A stretch of 64,000 bases of DNA from Meconema thalassinum (taxonomy: Eukaryota; Arthropoda; Insecta; Orthoptera; Tettigoniidae). A program made the position numbers and the translations under genes. Below are positions 43,970 through 55,163 of this stretch, one piece after another; the first letter of the stretch is position 1, and each line of letters begins with the position of its first letter. The stretch covers positions 155,985,890 to 156,049,889 of the forward strand of contig OX336397.1 in assembly GCA_946902985.2 (NCBI GenBank). The letters are read 5' to 3'. The notes beneath the pieces are model-generated. The model ran no database searches and was not told where the DNA came from. It saw only the letters and a program-made list of their open reading frames with translations.

Positions 43970-44265
43970 AGAATTTGTTTACTTGCTTCTACGGTCATAT
44001 ACGACGGATGATTGATTCCCGATGGACGAAACGCATCTTCAGTATCTTTGACTCAAAACAAAAAAACAATGCCATGGTATGTTAACGTCCAGAAAGATCT
44101 TAAAGAAATGGGGATACGAGTAGAAGATGCACAAGACCGAAATCTTTATAGAGCGGCCATCAAGACGTTTGGGACTTTCCGGGACGAAAAAGTCCTCTCG
44201 GCACGCCGGAAGGCGGAGGTAGATTTCACCGGACAAATAGGCAGAATATGCAGGTTTTCGTAGAA
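43970..44265 (+). pseudogene. LINE C-terminal remnant, second LINE type
   Basis: The plus strand encodes CFYGHIRRMIDSRWTKRIFS, then after a frameshift NVQKDLKEMGIRVEDAQDRN and FGTFRDEKVLSARRKAE. This resembles the C-terminal tail of RTE/Jockey-type polymerases (HxxRM…RRIF…W…DLKEMGI…DR). It differs from LINE-R. The catalytic domain is missing. Confidence 0.65.
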
Positions 44266-44507
44266 GGATCAGACCTCATTTATCGCGTGAAAGTATTTTA
44301 TAATTTGAGATTAATTAACTTTGTTTTTCGTCATTTTATGCATATTTTAAACATTCTATTGTCTTATGATGACGGTAACCTTCTTGTCATTTGGAGTCCA
44401 TTTTTATACTTGTGGTCACACTGTCCTTATGCAAGGTTTCGACACTGATGTGTAACTATGTAACGGTCTGTTACTTCTTCACGCAAAATTATATCTCCCG
44501 CAGAGAT

Positions 44508-44899
44508 GTTGGTTGGTTCCTCAGTTTAGGGGCTGCGACAACGCGGTCATGTAACCCCGTGTACTTTGGGTGAGTGTAGAATCTGTCTGATAAACGGTGT
44601 GAATTGTGATGGCTGTATAGTCTGTAATTCAGGTAAGGAATGCAGACGCTCAATTTCAAGCAGTAGTTCCTAATGTTGCTACCAGATACTACCGTCAACG
44701 CCACCTAGCTGTGAACTTGGCTACTAGATGCCACCTCAATCAGCAACTCGCAACGAACGTTGGAACTTCCCCTCCAAAGGAAAGCTTACTGAGGGATTTT
44801 TAGCGCTCTTAGAAAATCCGACGACTTTGGCCGGCTTTGAACCCGCGACCTTGGGCATTGACGTTCAGCATGCTACCAGTTACGTCACCGAAGCCGCTT
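44508..44899 (-). mobile_element. SINE-A copy, internally shortened, tail T1
   Basis: T1 tail at the left (TTGGTTGGTTCC) and the tRNA-like head at the right, with about 100 bp missing in the middle (GTTGGAAC joined to TTCCCCTCC). Part of it is included in the 978-bp tandem duplication. Confidence 0.87.
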
Positions 44900-46637
44900 C
44901 ACACTTAGTCAGATGGAAATCTGAATCTGATCTCGCGCAAGTGCGTTGTCATGGCAACGTCTGATGGCTCATCCCTCATCAATTTAGTAGTGTTGCCATG
45001 TCAACCACTGATAGCTCTTGGCATTTTCTTATAATTCCGAAATCATTTTTCTCATCCCTTGGCGTAATGGTGGCTCATATCAAAAATTCTTTCAGACAAA
45101 CGTTTTATGTAATTATTAGGGGAATATTGTCCATTTTGTACGGTTTTGATATTGTGCCTATTAACAGAGATATGATTAATGTTTCCCGAAAAAAAAACTT
45201 TTTCCCACCCCTTTGGTAAATGGTTGGTGCTATCAAAAAACGTTTCAAACATAAATTTTTGAGCTTTATCCGACACATAGTATGAACTTTGAACGGATTC
45301 GATATTTCACATATTAAGAGAGTTATAGCAAATTTCATTTTTTCGAAAAAAACAAGTCCCCCATTTTCATCCCCTTCGACCGATTTAGCCCAGTAACGAA
45401 CTCGTCCGAGATTTTATGGGTATACATATTCGGTAAAAAATTCAAAGTGATTGGTGCAAAATTACGGCATTTATCGTGTCCACAAAAAACTGATATACAT
45501 ATATATATATATACATATATTACATAAATTATATATGAACTTTTGAACTGACGGTGGTTTTGGGGTCTGGGGGATGTGAAACGCGAAGATATGTCGAAAT
45601 TTTCCGGAAATCGAAACATGGTACCCATTGCAATAGTTAGCTTTCTAATGAAATCTACCTAAAATACTACCGTCAACGACACCTAGCTGTGAACTTGGCT
45701 ACTAGATGCCACCTCAATCAGCAACTCGCAACGAACGTTGGAACTTCCCCTCCGGAGGAAAGCAAACTCAGGTTTTTAGCGCTCTTAATAAATCCGACGA
45801 CTTCAGCCGGGTTTGAACCCGCGACCTTGGGCATAGAAGTTCAGCATGCTACCAGTTCCGATACCGAAGTCGCTTCCCACAGACATATGAAAACTGAATG
45901 TGATCTCGTGCAGTGGCGTTGTCATAGCAACTGTTGATGGCTCATCCCTTATCAATTAAAAGTAAAGTTGTCATGGCAACCTCTCTTGGCACTTGGCATT
46001 TTCTTATAATTTAAATAATTTTGTTCACCCCGTGGCGTAATGGTGGGTCATATCAAAAATTCTTTCAGACAAAAGTTTTAGGTAATTACTGGAGGAATAT
46101 TGTCCATTTTGTGCGGTTTTGATATTGTGCCTATTAACAGAGATATGATTAATGTTTCCCGAAAAACCCACTTTTTCCCACCCCTTTGGTCAATGGTTGG
46201 TGCTATCAAAAAACTTTTCAAACATAAATTTTAGGGCCTTGTTCGACACATAGTATGAACTTTGAATAGATTCAATATTTCAGATATTAAAAGAGTTATA
46301 GCGATATTTCACTTTTTCGAAAAAGCCTCCCATTTTCACCCCCTTTGACCGATTTTGCCCATTAACGAACTCGACCGAGATTTTAAGGGGATACATATTA
46401 TGTAAAAAAATTCAAAGTGATTGGTGAAAAATTACGGCAGTTATCGTGTCCACAAGAAACTGATATACATATATATACATATATATATATACATACATAA
46501 ATTATATATAAACTTTTGAACTGACGGTGGTTTTGGGGTCTGGGGGATGTGAAACGCGAAGATATGTCGAAATTTTCCGGAAGTCGAAACATGGGACCCA
46601 TTGCAATAGTTAGCTTTCTAACGAAATCTACCTAAAA
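44688..46637. repeat. 978-bp tandem duplication
   Basis: Unit 1 (44688-45665) and unit 2 (45666-46637) both start ACTACCGTCAACG and end with GCAATAGTTAGCTTTCTAA then GAAATCTACCTAAAA. Each contains the head half of a SINE-A (minus strand), a TGTCATGGCAAC stretch, a long AT-rich block with CCCACCCCTTTGGT, a (TA)-rich microsatellite, and GACGGTGGTTTTGGGGTCTG. Units differ by scattered substitutions and indels. It is a duplication of a SINE plus its neighbour, since both junctions share the same internal SINE breakpoint. Confidence 0.9.
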
Positions 46638-46781
46638 CGGACAACTGGTGCGAAATGGACAAAAGAACGTGGTGCTAAACACAGTGAGCTCATGAAGACA
46701 ATGTGGACCAAGCGAAAAATGAACAAATGCCAGAATGTACAATGAGGCTTATCGTGGTCCCTAGTTGGCCGATTAGCGAAA

Positions 46782-46811
46782 TTGAATGAATGAATGAATG
46801 AATGAATGAAT
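46782..46811. repeat. (GAAT)n microsatellite
   Basis: About six GAAT repeats followed by AAT repeats, just before SINE-D. Confidence 0.9.
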
Positions 46812-46820
46812 AATAATAAT

Positions 46821-47130
46821 ACTCACTAACCCCGTGGTTTTGCGGCAGCGCGCCTGTCTCTCGCCCGGAGACCCCGGGCTCGATTCCCGGCTCCGTCAGG
46901 TGTTTAGACACTAATGTGAGGGCTGGAACGGGGTGCACTCAGCCTCGTGAGAGCAATTGAGTAGCTGGCTGACAGTGAGTCTGCGCTCCGATCACAAAAA
47001 CCACGATTAACGGCCGAGGAGACCCGATGCGCTGCTCAGGCGTCACCCCAATATCTGCAGGCCAAATGACTGGGCAGTGGTCGCTTGGTAGGACGAGGCC
47101 CTTCACAGGCTGTAGTGACAGGGGTTATAT
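46821..47130 (+). mobile_element. SINE-D copy, full length
   Basis: The head CCCCGTGGTTTTGCGGCAGC and GGGCTCGATTCCCGGCTCCG contains A and B boxes. The middle has GGCTGGAACGGGGTGCACTC, and the 3' end AGGGGTTATATTTTATT runs into (AAT)n. Confidence 0.88.
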
Positions 47131-47453
47131 TTTATTTAATAATAATAATAATAATAACAACAACAATTAGACAATTGTGAGAAGTTCGCCATCTTAACAC
47201 GTGTCAACAAATTAGAAACAACCTTCCGATTCACTCAACATACAGTATAACAAAAAGTTCATTCTCCAAGTGCAAATATTAGACATTATAAAACTGTGAT
47301 AATACCTGAAGCATTATATGCAGCAGAATGTTTAACATTTCGAAAAGGATTATCGGAGAAATTCTTAGTCCCAACTTCAAAGATGATGTTTACTGTAGAC
47401 TTGGGAGAAACTTAGAAATATACACCCACACCGGAATGATATCAAACGTAATA
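47131..47453. other. unassigned sequence
   Basis: A plus-strand stretch near 47290-47410 (TGCAGCAGAATG, CTTCAAAGATGATG) looks weakly like decayed LINE coding sequence; not firm. Confidence 0.35.
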
Positions 47454-48202
47454 CAAACAAATAGTTCCGTGAAGAACTAAATCCTATTTTCATATTATCC
47501 TACTTATGTTAATTGCCACTATAAACATACAAAATTTGAGTTTGATTGCTGTAATAGATTCGTAGATATTGAGAATCGTCTAAATATTTCGGATGGTCGC
47601 CATGTTGGATTTTTATATATGTAGGTTTTAGAGTTATGTATATTAGTCTACATAAAGATTATTGTGTTGGTGTGGTGTTCAAACTTTAATCGCATGATTA
47701 AGACACAAGATATAAAATCGAGATTTTAAAATTTCGCACAGCCACCATGTTGAGGTTATGTAAACAATTGAACAAAAAAAGATACCAGTGCTTTACAATG
47801 TGCATAAACAATTACTGTACCAAGTATCAGTGCGTTTGGATGGTTAAATAGCGAGAAAAGTCTATCTAAAAAATTCAAATTCGCTTGGCCACCACGTTCG
47901 TTTTGTAGTTAACCGGTTTTTGAAAGTCTCATAGATGACCTTCTAGTAGTGCCCTTTATCACCCTACAAAATTTCAGGGTGATGCCAGTAATAGTTTCGG
48001 AGATATGGAATGCCGGTGACATATTTCACACAGCCACCATGTTGGATTATTGAGACCTACACGCACAGTCGGGGTCGGCCGAAATAGTACTATGACCCAA
48101 CCGACGTTTATTGAAATCGCTCCAGCCGTTTAGAAGTTATTAGGGAGAAACACACACACATACGCACACACGGACAGATGGTGATCTCATAAGCCTATTT
48201 TT
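47454..48202 (-). mobile_element. HEL-1 copy d
   Basis: The 3' hairpin (ATAGTTCCGTGAAGAACTA) is at the left. Cores on the minus strand at 48038, 47893, 47746 and 47601 are 145, 147 and 145 bp apart. The GT microsatellite is reduced to short CACACA runs. Its 5' end meets the 5' end of HEL-2b head to head at 48202/48203. Confidence 0.78.
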
Positions 48203-48304
48203 AGCCTACTTTCGATTTTTGCAAAAAATGAAAGTAGACTTATGAGATCAACACAGGGCGAAAAAAGTGTGTCTGTCTGTGTGTGTGTGTATGTGTGTGT
48301 GTGA

Positions 48305-48339
<35 letters not shown>

Positions 48340-48790
48340 TCTGTGTGTGTGCGTGTCTGTGTGTGTGTGTGTACTCTGAATGTCTGTCCCCCCCTATCAA
48401 TTCGAACACGGTGAAACCGAATTGAACGAAATTTGGTACAGAGGTAGAACAAGCAAAGGGCACCTCAGTGTCATGTTTTATATCGCCGCCATCTTTACTA
48501 AAACTGAATGGCGGCCACTCAAACGTTCAAAACGTAAAATCAAATAACGACTAACCAAATCATCCGATCTCTACCAAATTTGGTAACAACATACCTTCGT
48601 ATAGGGTGCGTCTTGTGACCAAACTACAAGGTCGTCCGCCATACCATTTCAGGATGGCGGCCGTGCGAATTATGAAAACTTTATAATCCATATCATGGGA
48701 CCCACCAGTTCCGATTATCAAGCCGAGAATCGTTTTAACTGTTCTAAAGGAAGAGGCACGTTCGAAATTAAAAGTTTATTTTGTAATACT
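48203..48790 (+). mobile_element. HEL-2 copy b, 5' part
   Basis: The 5' end TAGCCTACTTTCGATTTTTG is identical to HEL-2a and followed by a GT microsatellite (48267-48370) and one unit with TTCGAACACGGTGAAACC. ATGGCGG cores at 48508 and 48654 are 146 bp apart. The body then leaves the HEL-2 consensus. The matching 3' end is at 50253-50343, so the intervening 1.5 kb may be internal sequence or later inserts. Confidence 0.72.
48267..48370. repeat. (GT)n microsatellite inside HEL-2b
   Basis: About 100 bp of GT repeats with a few CT/AT interruptions at the family's microsatellite position. Confidence 0.95.
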
Positions 48791-49040
48791 ATAGTGCAGA
48801 CGTGATTTTAAAAAGCTGAGCCGATTCAGTAATAAGACAAGATGGCAGCGGATATCTTGTGCCTGACTTATATTTCACTAATTTGAGTATTGCATGCAAT
48901 ATAGCGTACTGATACAAAATAAATAAACTTTCTATGAAATGCTTTATATATAAATAATATACTCCAGTGATGAAATCGTTTAGTATAAATCATTATTTGC
49001 TAACAAGTTCTATGTAAGTCATTTTATATAGAACGATATT

Positions 49041-49123
49041 CGTTGACACAATTAGCTCAGTGGTAGAGCGTTAGCCTATCGGTCAAATGCCTATGGTTCA
49101 AACCCGGTCAGAGCTAGGTTTTT
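49041..49123 (+). other. tRNA-like sequence with A box, B box and T6 terminator
   Basis: TAGCTCAGTGGTAGAGC gives a perfect A box and D stem (GCTC/GAGC). GGTTCAAACCC gives a B box 40 bp on, and a T run at about 49118-49123 could end RNA polymerase III transcription. The acceptor stem does not pair and the anticodon stem has at least one mismatch with an odd loop. It is a degenerate tRNA or a SINE head, not a functional tRNA gene. Confidence 0.55.
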
Positions 49124-49800
49124 TGCTTGAAATGTTATATGTTTATTGTTTTGTAATGACTCAGACGTTTTAAAATTAAGCGTTATATTGTGCATATTAT
49201 GGTGTAAAATATATATTTAATTAAAACATAATTCGCCAGCAGATTTACTCGAGACATCTAGCTGCCAAAAAGGTAACTGCACGCCGACCTACTTATTAAC
49301 TTCCAGATTTTATTGAAAAGTTTCTTCTTCTGGCCGCTAGAATGCACTCGCTCTGTTAGGATTATATTGTTCGATATTTCACCACTAGATGTCACGACTA
49401 GTCTACGTGGGGCTCCATTGATTACTATACCATTGTCATTCTATGCGCATCGAATTTGAAGAATGACAAGATGATACTACGATACATTTTTACTTTTTAT
49501 TTTAAAGGGTTTGTAACAGCCTATTTTGCGTTACTTGAAAATGTTATTTGAAGTAAAGAACAAAACGATTTCACAAAGTAACTGAATTCAAGCCGTTGGT
49601 GTTAGTTCAGGTTATTAATTACTACTTTTATTTCAGGCAAATAGCAATCGAAAATATCCACATAGTTTGTATACACACGTCTCTGTAGGGTCATGGAAAG
49701 ATTTGTTAATTCAATTAGGGTTGTGAAAGCCATGCACAACCAGACGTGTAAAGACATGCCTCAACTCAAAGTTGGATGTTGCCCACGGTAGGTCGTATAT
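49124..49800. other. unassigned sequence
   Basis: Nothing recognised; it may be interior sequence of a long HEL-2 copy. Confidence 0.4.
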
Positions 49801-49866
<66 letters not shown>

Positions 49867-50097
49867 TTATTGGTTTTACATCCCTTTTAACTACTACTGC
49901 TTTTAGAGACACAGGGGTGCCGGAATTTTGGCCCGAAGGGGATCTTTAACGTGCCAGTAAATGTACTGACACGGCTCCCTCGCATTTGTGCACCCTCAAT
50001 TGCCAGCTGACTGCGCCAGGATACGAACCTGCAACCTTGGGCCCAGCAAGCGAGAACGTTACCGCTGAGCCACGCAGCCAGTCCGGTCGATTATGTC
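49801..50097 (-). mobile_element. SINE-F copy, (AAT)n tail
   Basis: Full-length relative of 16188-16469. The left (AAT)n run spans 49802-49864. The head on the minus strand reads CTGCGTGGCTCAGCGGTAAC and GGTTCGTATCCTGG. Confidence 0.88.
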
Positions 50098-50128
50098 TCC
50101 AGATCCATAACATTCTTGATATACTTCT

Positions 50129-50130
<2 letters not shown>

Positions 50131-50170
<40 letters not shown>
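50131..50170. repeat. (CTTT)n microsatellite
   Basis: Ten near-perfect TTTC repeats. Confidence 0.95.
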
Positions 50171-50171
<1 letters not shown>

Positions 50172-50252
50172 AATGATGGTAGCAGTTTTTATCTAGGTTG
50201 TGGCGTTTGGTAGAGGTAAATCGTTTCTAAGGTCTTCAACAAAGAATAGTTC

Positions 50253-50343
50253 TATTATACTCTTTGATAATAACAACGAGTTATAACTATACTCATACAT
50301 TTAGGACAAAGTAGGCTATATGTTCTTTACTGAACATCTTGTT
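50253..50343 (+). mobile_element. HEL-2 3' end
   Basis: Collinear with the last 90 bp of HEL-2a: GAGTTATAAC, CATACATTTAGGA, AAAGTAGGCTATATGTTC, the hairpin and CTTGTTT. Probably the 3' end of the element that starts at 48203. A second AAAATAGGCTA follows at 50356, a HEL-1-type inner repeat without a hairpin. Confidence 0.72.
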
Positions 50344-50770
50344 TTTTAATAAAATGAAAATAGGCTACAAATGAAATATAAACTTTTACGCTTATGTCTT
50401 CAGATTTCCAGCTGAATTAATTTCCGAATGTTGGTTATCGTGCATCAAAATTCTCACAAAGAATCCTCCTTGACTGGTGGAGGTCGATAAGCACGAGTCT
50501 TTCGCATCAGTTGTAACCAAGACAACCCGAGAAACATTCTCTCTCTGGATATATTGTGACGATGTGTTTAACTTCCATGAATAACTGGATTTAGGCTATT
50601 AGTATTCTTTGCGCACGCCGTAGTTCCCGCGCGTAGCTGCACGGAGCTAATTAAGACACGTGGCTAGGAAGGAAATAAATAAGCTGTTAACTCTGAGTTA
50701 AGTGGGTGAGGTTGACGACTCTGAAAATTTGCAATCTAAAATGGAAGGTATCTTTAATGAATTATTTAAC
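50344..50770. other. unassigned sequence
   Basis: Nothing recognised. Confidence 0.4.
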
Positions 50771-50771
50771 G

Positions 50772-51145
50772 GTAGCTTACCACGATGGGTGAGTTGTTCA
50801 CGTGTCGGTCTACTAACCCCACGCTTGCAGGTTTGCTCCTGGCCGTGTCAAGTGATTTTTGAAAGGCGGCAAAATTTACGACACGCATGTCATACGACGT
50901 TGGCATGTCAAAGAACCCATTTGAATTAAGTAGACCGTGTTGATAATGGCAAAATTAATCTCGGGAGGTTTGACCAACACAAAGTTCCTCATTTCTCTAC
51001 CAGAAAGCGCTATAGTGTTCAAAGAGCTTAGATATCTAATCTTCTCGACTTTCACAGTGCTTCAAGGAACAACGAAATTCGACATGCAAGCTACCTTCTG
51101 GGTGTCAAATAACAAAGCTTGCACCCGGCATCCGTGGCCATACGA

Positions 51146-51148
<3 letters not shown>
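50772..51148 (+). mobile_element. SINE-G copy, uninterrupted
   Basis: The head CGATGGGTGAGTTGTTCACG and GCAGGTTTGCTCCTGG (A and B box positions) is followed by TTGGCATGTCAAAGAACCC, AGAAAGCGCTATAG and ACCCGGCATCCGTGGCC. It ends in (TTA)n. It is the reference for the split copy at 16470-17614. Confidence 0.85.

Positions 51149-51210
<62 letters not shown>
51149..51210. repeat. (TTA)n microsatellite
   Basis: About 20 TTA repeats forming the 3' tail of SINE-G. Confidence 0.95.
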
Positions 51211-51213
<3 letters not shown>

Positions 51214-51269
51214 GCTACTGTAAAAGTAACAACATGATAAGTAGGAGATATTTCATATAAAAAGTGCAA

Positions 51270-52230
51270 TTTCACTATAGTACATTAGGCAACGAGCCTA
51301 TAATGCCAATAATTAAGACACGAGTATCTTTATAAAACGAGCTAAGCGAGTGTCTTAATTATTGCCATTATAGGCGAGTTGCATAAGTCTGTTTATCTTC
51401 AACGATAATTATAACTTTATTATATGTTCTAACATAAATATTCATAAATATCTGTCAAGATTCTGTGGTTTGAATTCCTCTTCTTGGGAATAGTGTGGGC
51501 TCAGCATTTGATCTCTACCCAATAACGTATCCCAAAGCTTTGAAACATTGTTTATCCTGAGGTAGCACCAACAGATAGCGCACAGGTACTATGTTGCATC
51601 ATTTTGTTATATTGGTCAAATAACACAAAGTAGGCTGTTACAAACGCTTTTAAATTAAAATGTATAGTATTATCAACTAGTTATTCTTCAAATTCGATGC
51701 GTATAGACTGTCATCGGAAGGCAAATCAATTGAGTCCCAAATAGAACAGTTATGCCATCTGGCGGAAAAGTTTCACGTAAGAAGTCCATTTTGGATTATA
51801 ATTTCCGTGGAACTAATGTCAAACGCCTGCTTCCTCCATGACATTCTGGTGTGTTTATGTCAACAACAGCATTCACTAAATTTGTCGGCGAAATCTTACG
51901 AATGTGTAGAAATTGGAGTTGCGGATATTAAGGTACGGTGCTGTTTCTTTTGCAATATTGTCCAATTTGTTTATGCATTGGAACTACAATGGTTGACCCA
52001 ATATAGGCTACTTTGTCTACTTTCAAATCATGTAATTCATGTCCGACGTGTTGGATTTTGAGTGCATGTCAGAAGCTATCCGTACCTAATTGGTCAATGA
52101 ATGAAAATATTGGGCTCTGATTGCGTGGAAAAACTGTGTTATAATGAAAAGTAGTAAATTAATAGCCCCCATTATGATACAGTTTTCTGACATATAATAT
52201 TTACATCGTCGAACATAATACTATTATTGC
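51270..52230 (+). mobile_element. PAL element, long form 2
   Basis: The left hairpin (GGCAACGAGCCTATAATGCC with its inverse near 51360) and the right end (GATACAGTTTTCTGACATAT) are PAL. The interior of about 590 bp is mostly unlike other copies, except that the inner right part (GTCCGACGTGTTGGATTTTG) matches the start region of the long unit at 40499. A frame at 51807-52061 has no known motif. Confidence 0.65.
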
Positions 52231-52545
52231 TTCTAATTCTTAACGTACCCACTCATAGTACCTTAGTATCAGAATGGTTAAACACCGTCAAAAGTCCACT
52301 GGCTGTACTCGATTCGATCCCGCAGCCTTGGGAAGAGTAGGCTTCCGCAGCCAGTTTCTTGTTTCAAAATAAAGGGTAGACATTCGCTTCATCTAGTCAC
52401 AAATTTTCCTAGATGTCAGCAATGAAGGCGTCAGCAAAGCAGCGGAGATAATATCACTCGAGGCAGTAAATAACTCTAAGAAATGTAATAAAACGTCTCG
52501 GAGAAAAGAGCAGCTCTGGGCGACAGTTCTATTAACTGCCATATT
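52231..52545. other. unassigned sequence
   Basis: CTCGATTCGATCCCGCAGCC near 52310 resembles a decayed B box on either strand; nothing firmer. Confidence 0.35.
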
Positions 52546-52660
52546 TTATGAGCACACAGCTTCCTGGTCAAGCTGCTTGCCTCGCACCAATGTGGACCGG
52601 ACAGGGTTCAATTCTCGGTTAATGTGAAATTTTCGAAGTGAAGTGTTAGGTACAGACCAC
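52546..52660 (+). mobile_element. SINE-I head fragment
   Basis: GGTCAAGCTGCTTGCCTCGC and GGGTTCAATTCTCGG with AATTTTCGAAGTGAAGTG downstream match the SINE-I copy at 42600. Confidence 0.55.
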
Positions 52661-52718
52661 CTTGAATATCTTTGTAGCAATTCGATAATTCTATAGGCCG
52701 AAGGTGTTCTAAAACTGT

Positions 52719-53294
52719 TCCCCCAGGGGCTCACAACTTGTGGGACGTGGGTTGGCGACCACGGGAACACAGCTGAGTCCGACATTGCTTCCACTTACTT
52801 GTGCCGTGATCCTTTCAGTTATCTTTCCTGTCCACCTCCATTGGTCAAGCTTGTTCTCTTCTGACCCCGACGGTATTAGGGTATCCAAGGCCTAGGGAGT
52901 CTTTCACTTTCCCACCTTAATTGGCCCTTGTCTCATCTTTCCTGATACCCTAATTCTGCGAGGGGTCAGCCTTCTTTTTTTTACATTGTATCTCCTGCCT
53001 TCTGCTCAAGGTCCTCAAGGAGGCAGGGTGTTATGTCGCCCCATCACTTCTGGTACACGCTAGATATTGCTACACCCTCAGGGGCTCACGGTTGGTGAGT
53101 TCGGGAGTTGGTGATCCCGAGGGATTCCTGAGCTGGGTCCGTTTTCCCCCCTTTTTCCATTGCCTCTGGGGCGGACCCTCTCCTCTTTCCTCTTTCTATC
53201 TGCCTTTCATAGCTCTCCTTCCTTCCAAGTCCCTCAATCCTCATTCTTCGAGGGTTGAGGGCATTTCTTTTCCTTCTGTCTTTTATTTGCCTTG
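52719..53294 (+). mobile_element. Retro-H copy, 3' truncated
   Basis: Starts CCCCCAGGGGCTCACAACTT and follows the reference through GACCCCGACGGTATTAGGG, CTCAAGGAGGCAGGGTG and CATTCTTCGAGGGTTGAGGG. It stops at TTTATTTGCCTT, before the family tail. Confidence 0.82.
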
Positions 53295-53361
53295 ATAAGA
53301 CAGTCAAGTCGATCTTTCCTCTTACTCATAAAATAGGGATGTCCAAGTTTTTTTATTGTAG

Positions 53362-53845
53362 CTGGTTGGTTCCTCAATTTAGGGACTGCAACAACGCGGT
53401 CATGTAGCTCTATGTACTTTGGTTGTGTGTAGAATCTGTCTGATAACCGGTGTTAATTGTGATGGTTGTATTAGTCTGTAATTCAGCTAAGGACTGCAGA
53501 CGATCAATTTTAAGTAGTTCCTACTTTTACCACCAAATGCTACCATCAACGACACCTAGCTGTGAACTTGGCTACTAGATGCCATCGCAATCGGCACCTG
53601 GCGGTGAATATTGGAACTTAGTAGAGCGTTAATCCAATCTAACCCATACATTTATCTTCACACAATATTGTAGTTAGTAGAAGGTTCCTTTACATGCCAT
53701 GAATATATGACATGGGATTACCGGCTTTACTTCCTCTCCCAAGGAAGGCATACTGAGGGATTTTAAACGATCTTAAAAAATCCGACGACATCGGCCGGAT
53801 TTGAACCCGCGATCTTGGGTCTACCTACTACAACACCGAAGCCAC
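53362..53845 (-). mobile_element. SINE-A copy, full length, tail T1
   Basis: Flanked by a 9-bp TSD, TTATTGTAG, at 53353-53361 and 53846-53854. T1 tail at the left, tRNA-like head at the right with a short deletion in the D-arm region (GGGTCTACCTACTACAACACC). Confidence 0.9.
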
Positions 53846-53854
53846 TTATTGTAG

Positions 53855-54384
53855 ATTAAAAATACTATTACACAAAATGATAAAATTGCTGACTGTTAAA
53901 ACTTGTAACAAGAACACTATTGTTCCCGTTCGTGCACAGAATTTGAATTGACAAATGGAATTCAGGAAGCACCACGCGTATGGCACACTATATTAGGAGG
54001 GCTTGCAGATTTTTTGGATGATTTGCGATTGCCCTTCGTTGAGCCGACTAGATCTAATTAGCAGGTTGATCCTCGGGCTGCAATTCGATCCGTTAATGTT
54101 GCCACAACTACCTGTGGTGACCTTTAACAAACATAGAAGCGACTGAGCATCTAGCAGGTGAGTGATGACGTCACCAGCGTTTCCATGGCAACGCTCTGTT
54201 AATAGTGGGATTAAATAGGAGCACAGAGATTCAAATGTGTATGCTATGACTTATTAAGCGAAATCCGTTTGCGAAGCTCGAATAAACACTAGAGACTTTT
54301 GAAATAGTCTACGTTTATAATGGGAATTATCTGGTTTCCGTTGTATGTTCTTTATCAAGACGGGAATTATTATTTGTTTATTTA
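53855..54384. other. unassigned sequence
   Basis: GATGACGTCACCAGC near 54165 holds a lone TGACGTCA; nothing else recognised. Confidence 0.4.
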
Positions 54385-54528
54385 GCGTGTGGCATTTAGT
54401 GCCTGGAGTGTCCGAGGACAGAGTTTTTAGCTGCTTCTAGGCGGACACCCATGGGGTGAGCTATAAGTACCGTGGCTTGTAGATGAGATAAAATGAATGA
54501 AAATAATGAGCAAGTTCTATTTAAAGTA

Positions 54529-55163
54529 CAGTGCGTCAGGGAATGTTCTCCGCAGTGCCTAGGTGAGAGCCGGAGTTAAGTTGGCAGCGCTGTGTCAGAT
54601 CTTTCGCTCACTCCAAGGTCGACAGGATATCAGAACACACGTGTGAGCTGTGCTGTGCTGCGCTGCGGAAAGAGTCAGTGTGAAAGCAGTAAGGGAGCGT
54701 TTAGATTATTGGAATTGTGCAACAGGATACAGTCGGTAATGTTTACTAATGAAGAGAGAGCGTTTATGGTGAAATACGTTTTTAGTGAAGGCGATCGGTT
54801 TACAGAAAATGTAAAACCAAAATTTCAGGCGCGGTTTCCTAATTCAAAGTGTCCAAACCGGGATACCGTTCGGGATTTGATAAGTAAATTTCGTGTGACC
54901 GGCTCAGTTTACGATGTACCTGGAACAGGCAGGCCTACGCTGTTAACAGACGAAAAACTTGATGAAATTTCCGATATAATGCTGAGAAGTCCAAGTAAAT
55001 AAATACGCAAATTAGCTCACGAAACAGGAGTCTCTAAGTGGGCGGTTTGTTGTTTGTTTTGTTTTGTTTTGACACAAGCAGCAACCGTGCTGCCAACTTA
55101 ACTCCGGCTCTCACCTAACGTAGCAGTGCCTAGGCACTGCGGAGAACATTCCCTGACACCCTG
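54529..55163 (+). mobile_element. non-autonomous DUF4817-type TIR element, copy A
   Basis: Flanked by TA at 54527-54528 and 55164-55165. The ends read CAGTGCGTCAGGGAATGTTC and, inward from the right, CAGGGTGTCAGGGAATGTTC; pairing extends about 70 bp through AGCCGGAGTTAAGTTGGCAG, with a 12-bp insertion in the right arm. It keeps an N-terminal transposase fragment and lacks the DDE domain. It inserted into an existing SINE-A2. Confidence 0.88.
54740..55002 (+). pseudogene. DUF4817-type transposase N terminus
   Basis: From the ATG at 54740 the frame reads MFTNEERAFMVKYVFSEGDR, FQARFPNSKCPNRDTVRDLI, SKFRVTGSVYDVPGTGRPTL: a helix-turn-helix of the DUF4817 type followed by a linker with GTGRP. Relatives are Tc1/mariner-like transposases. 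A stop at 55000-55002 is followed by in-frame IRKLAHETGVSK, so the stop is a mutation: copy B reads KSTRKLAQQTGISK here. The catalytic domain has been deleted. Confidence 0.75.

Noticed and set aside
48240..48463. Open frames rich in TH dipeptides
   Set aside because: They are translations of the GT microsatellite.
49041..49123. Possible tRNA gene
   Set aside because: A and B boxes and D stem are good, but the acceptor stem fails and the anticodon arm has a mismatch and abnormal loop. Reported as tRNA-like only.
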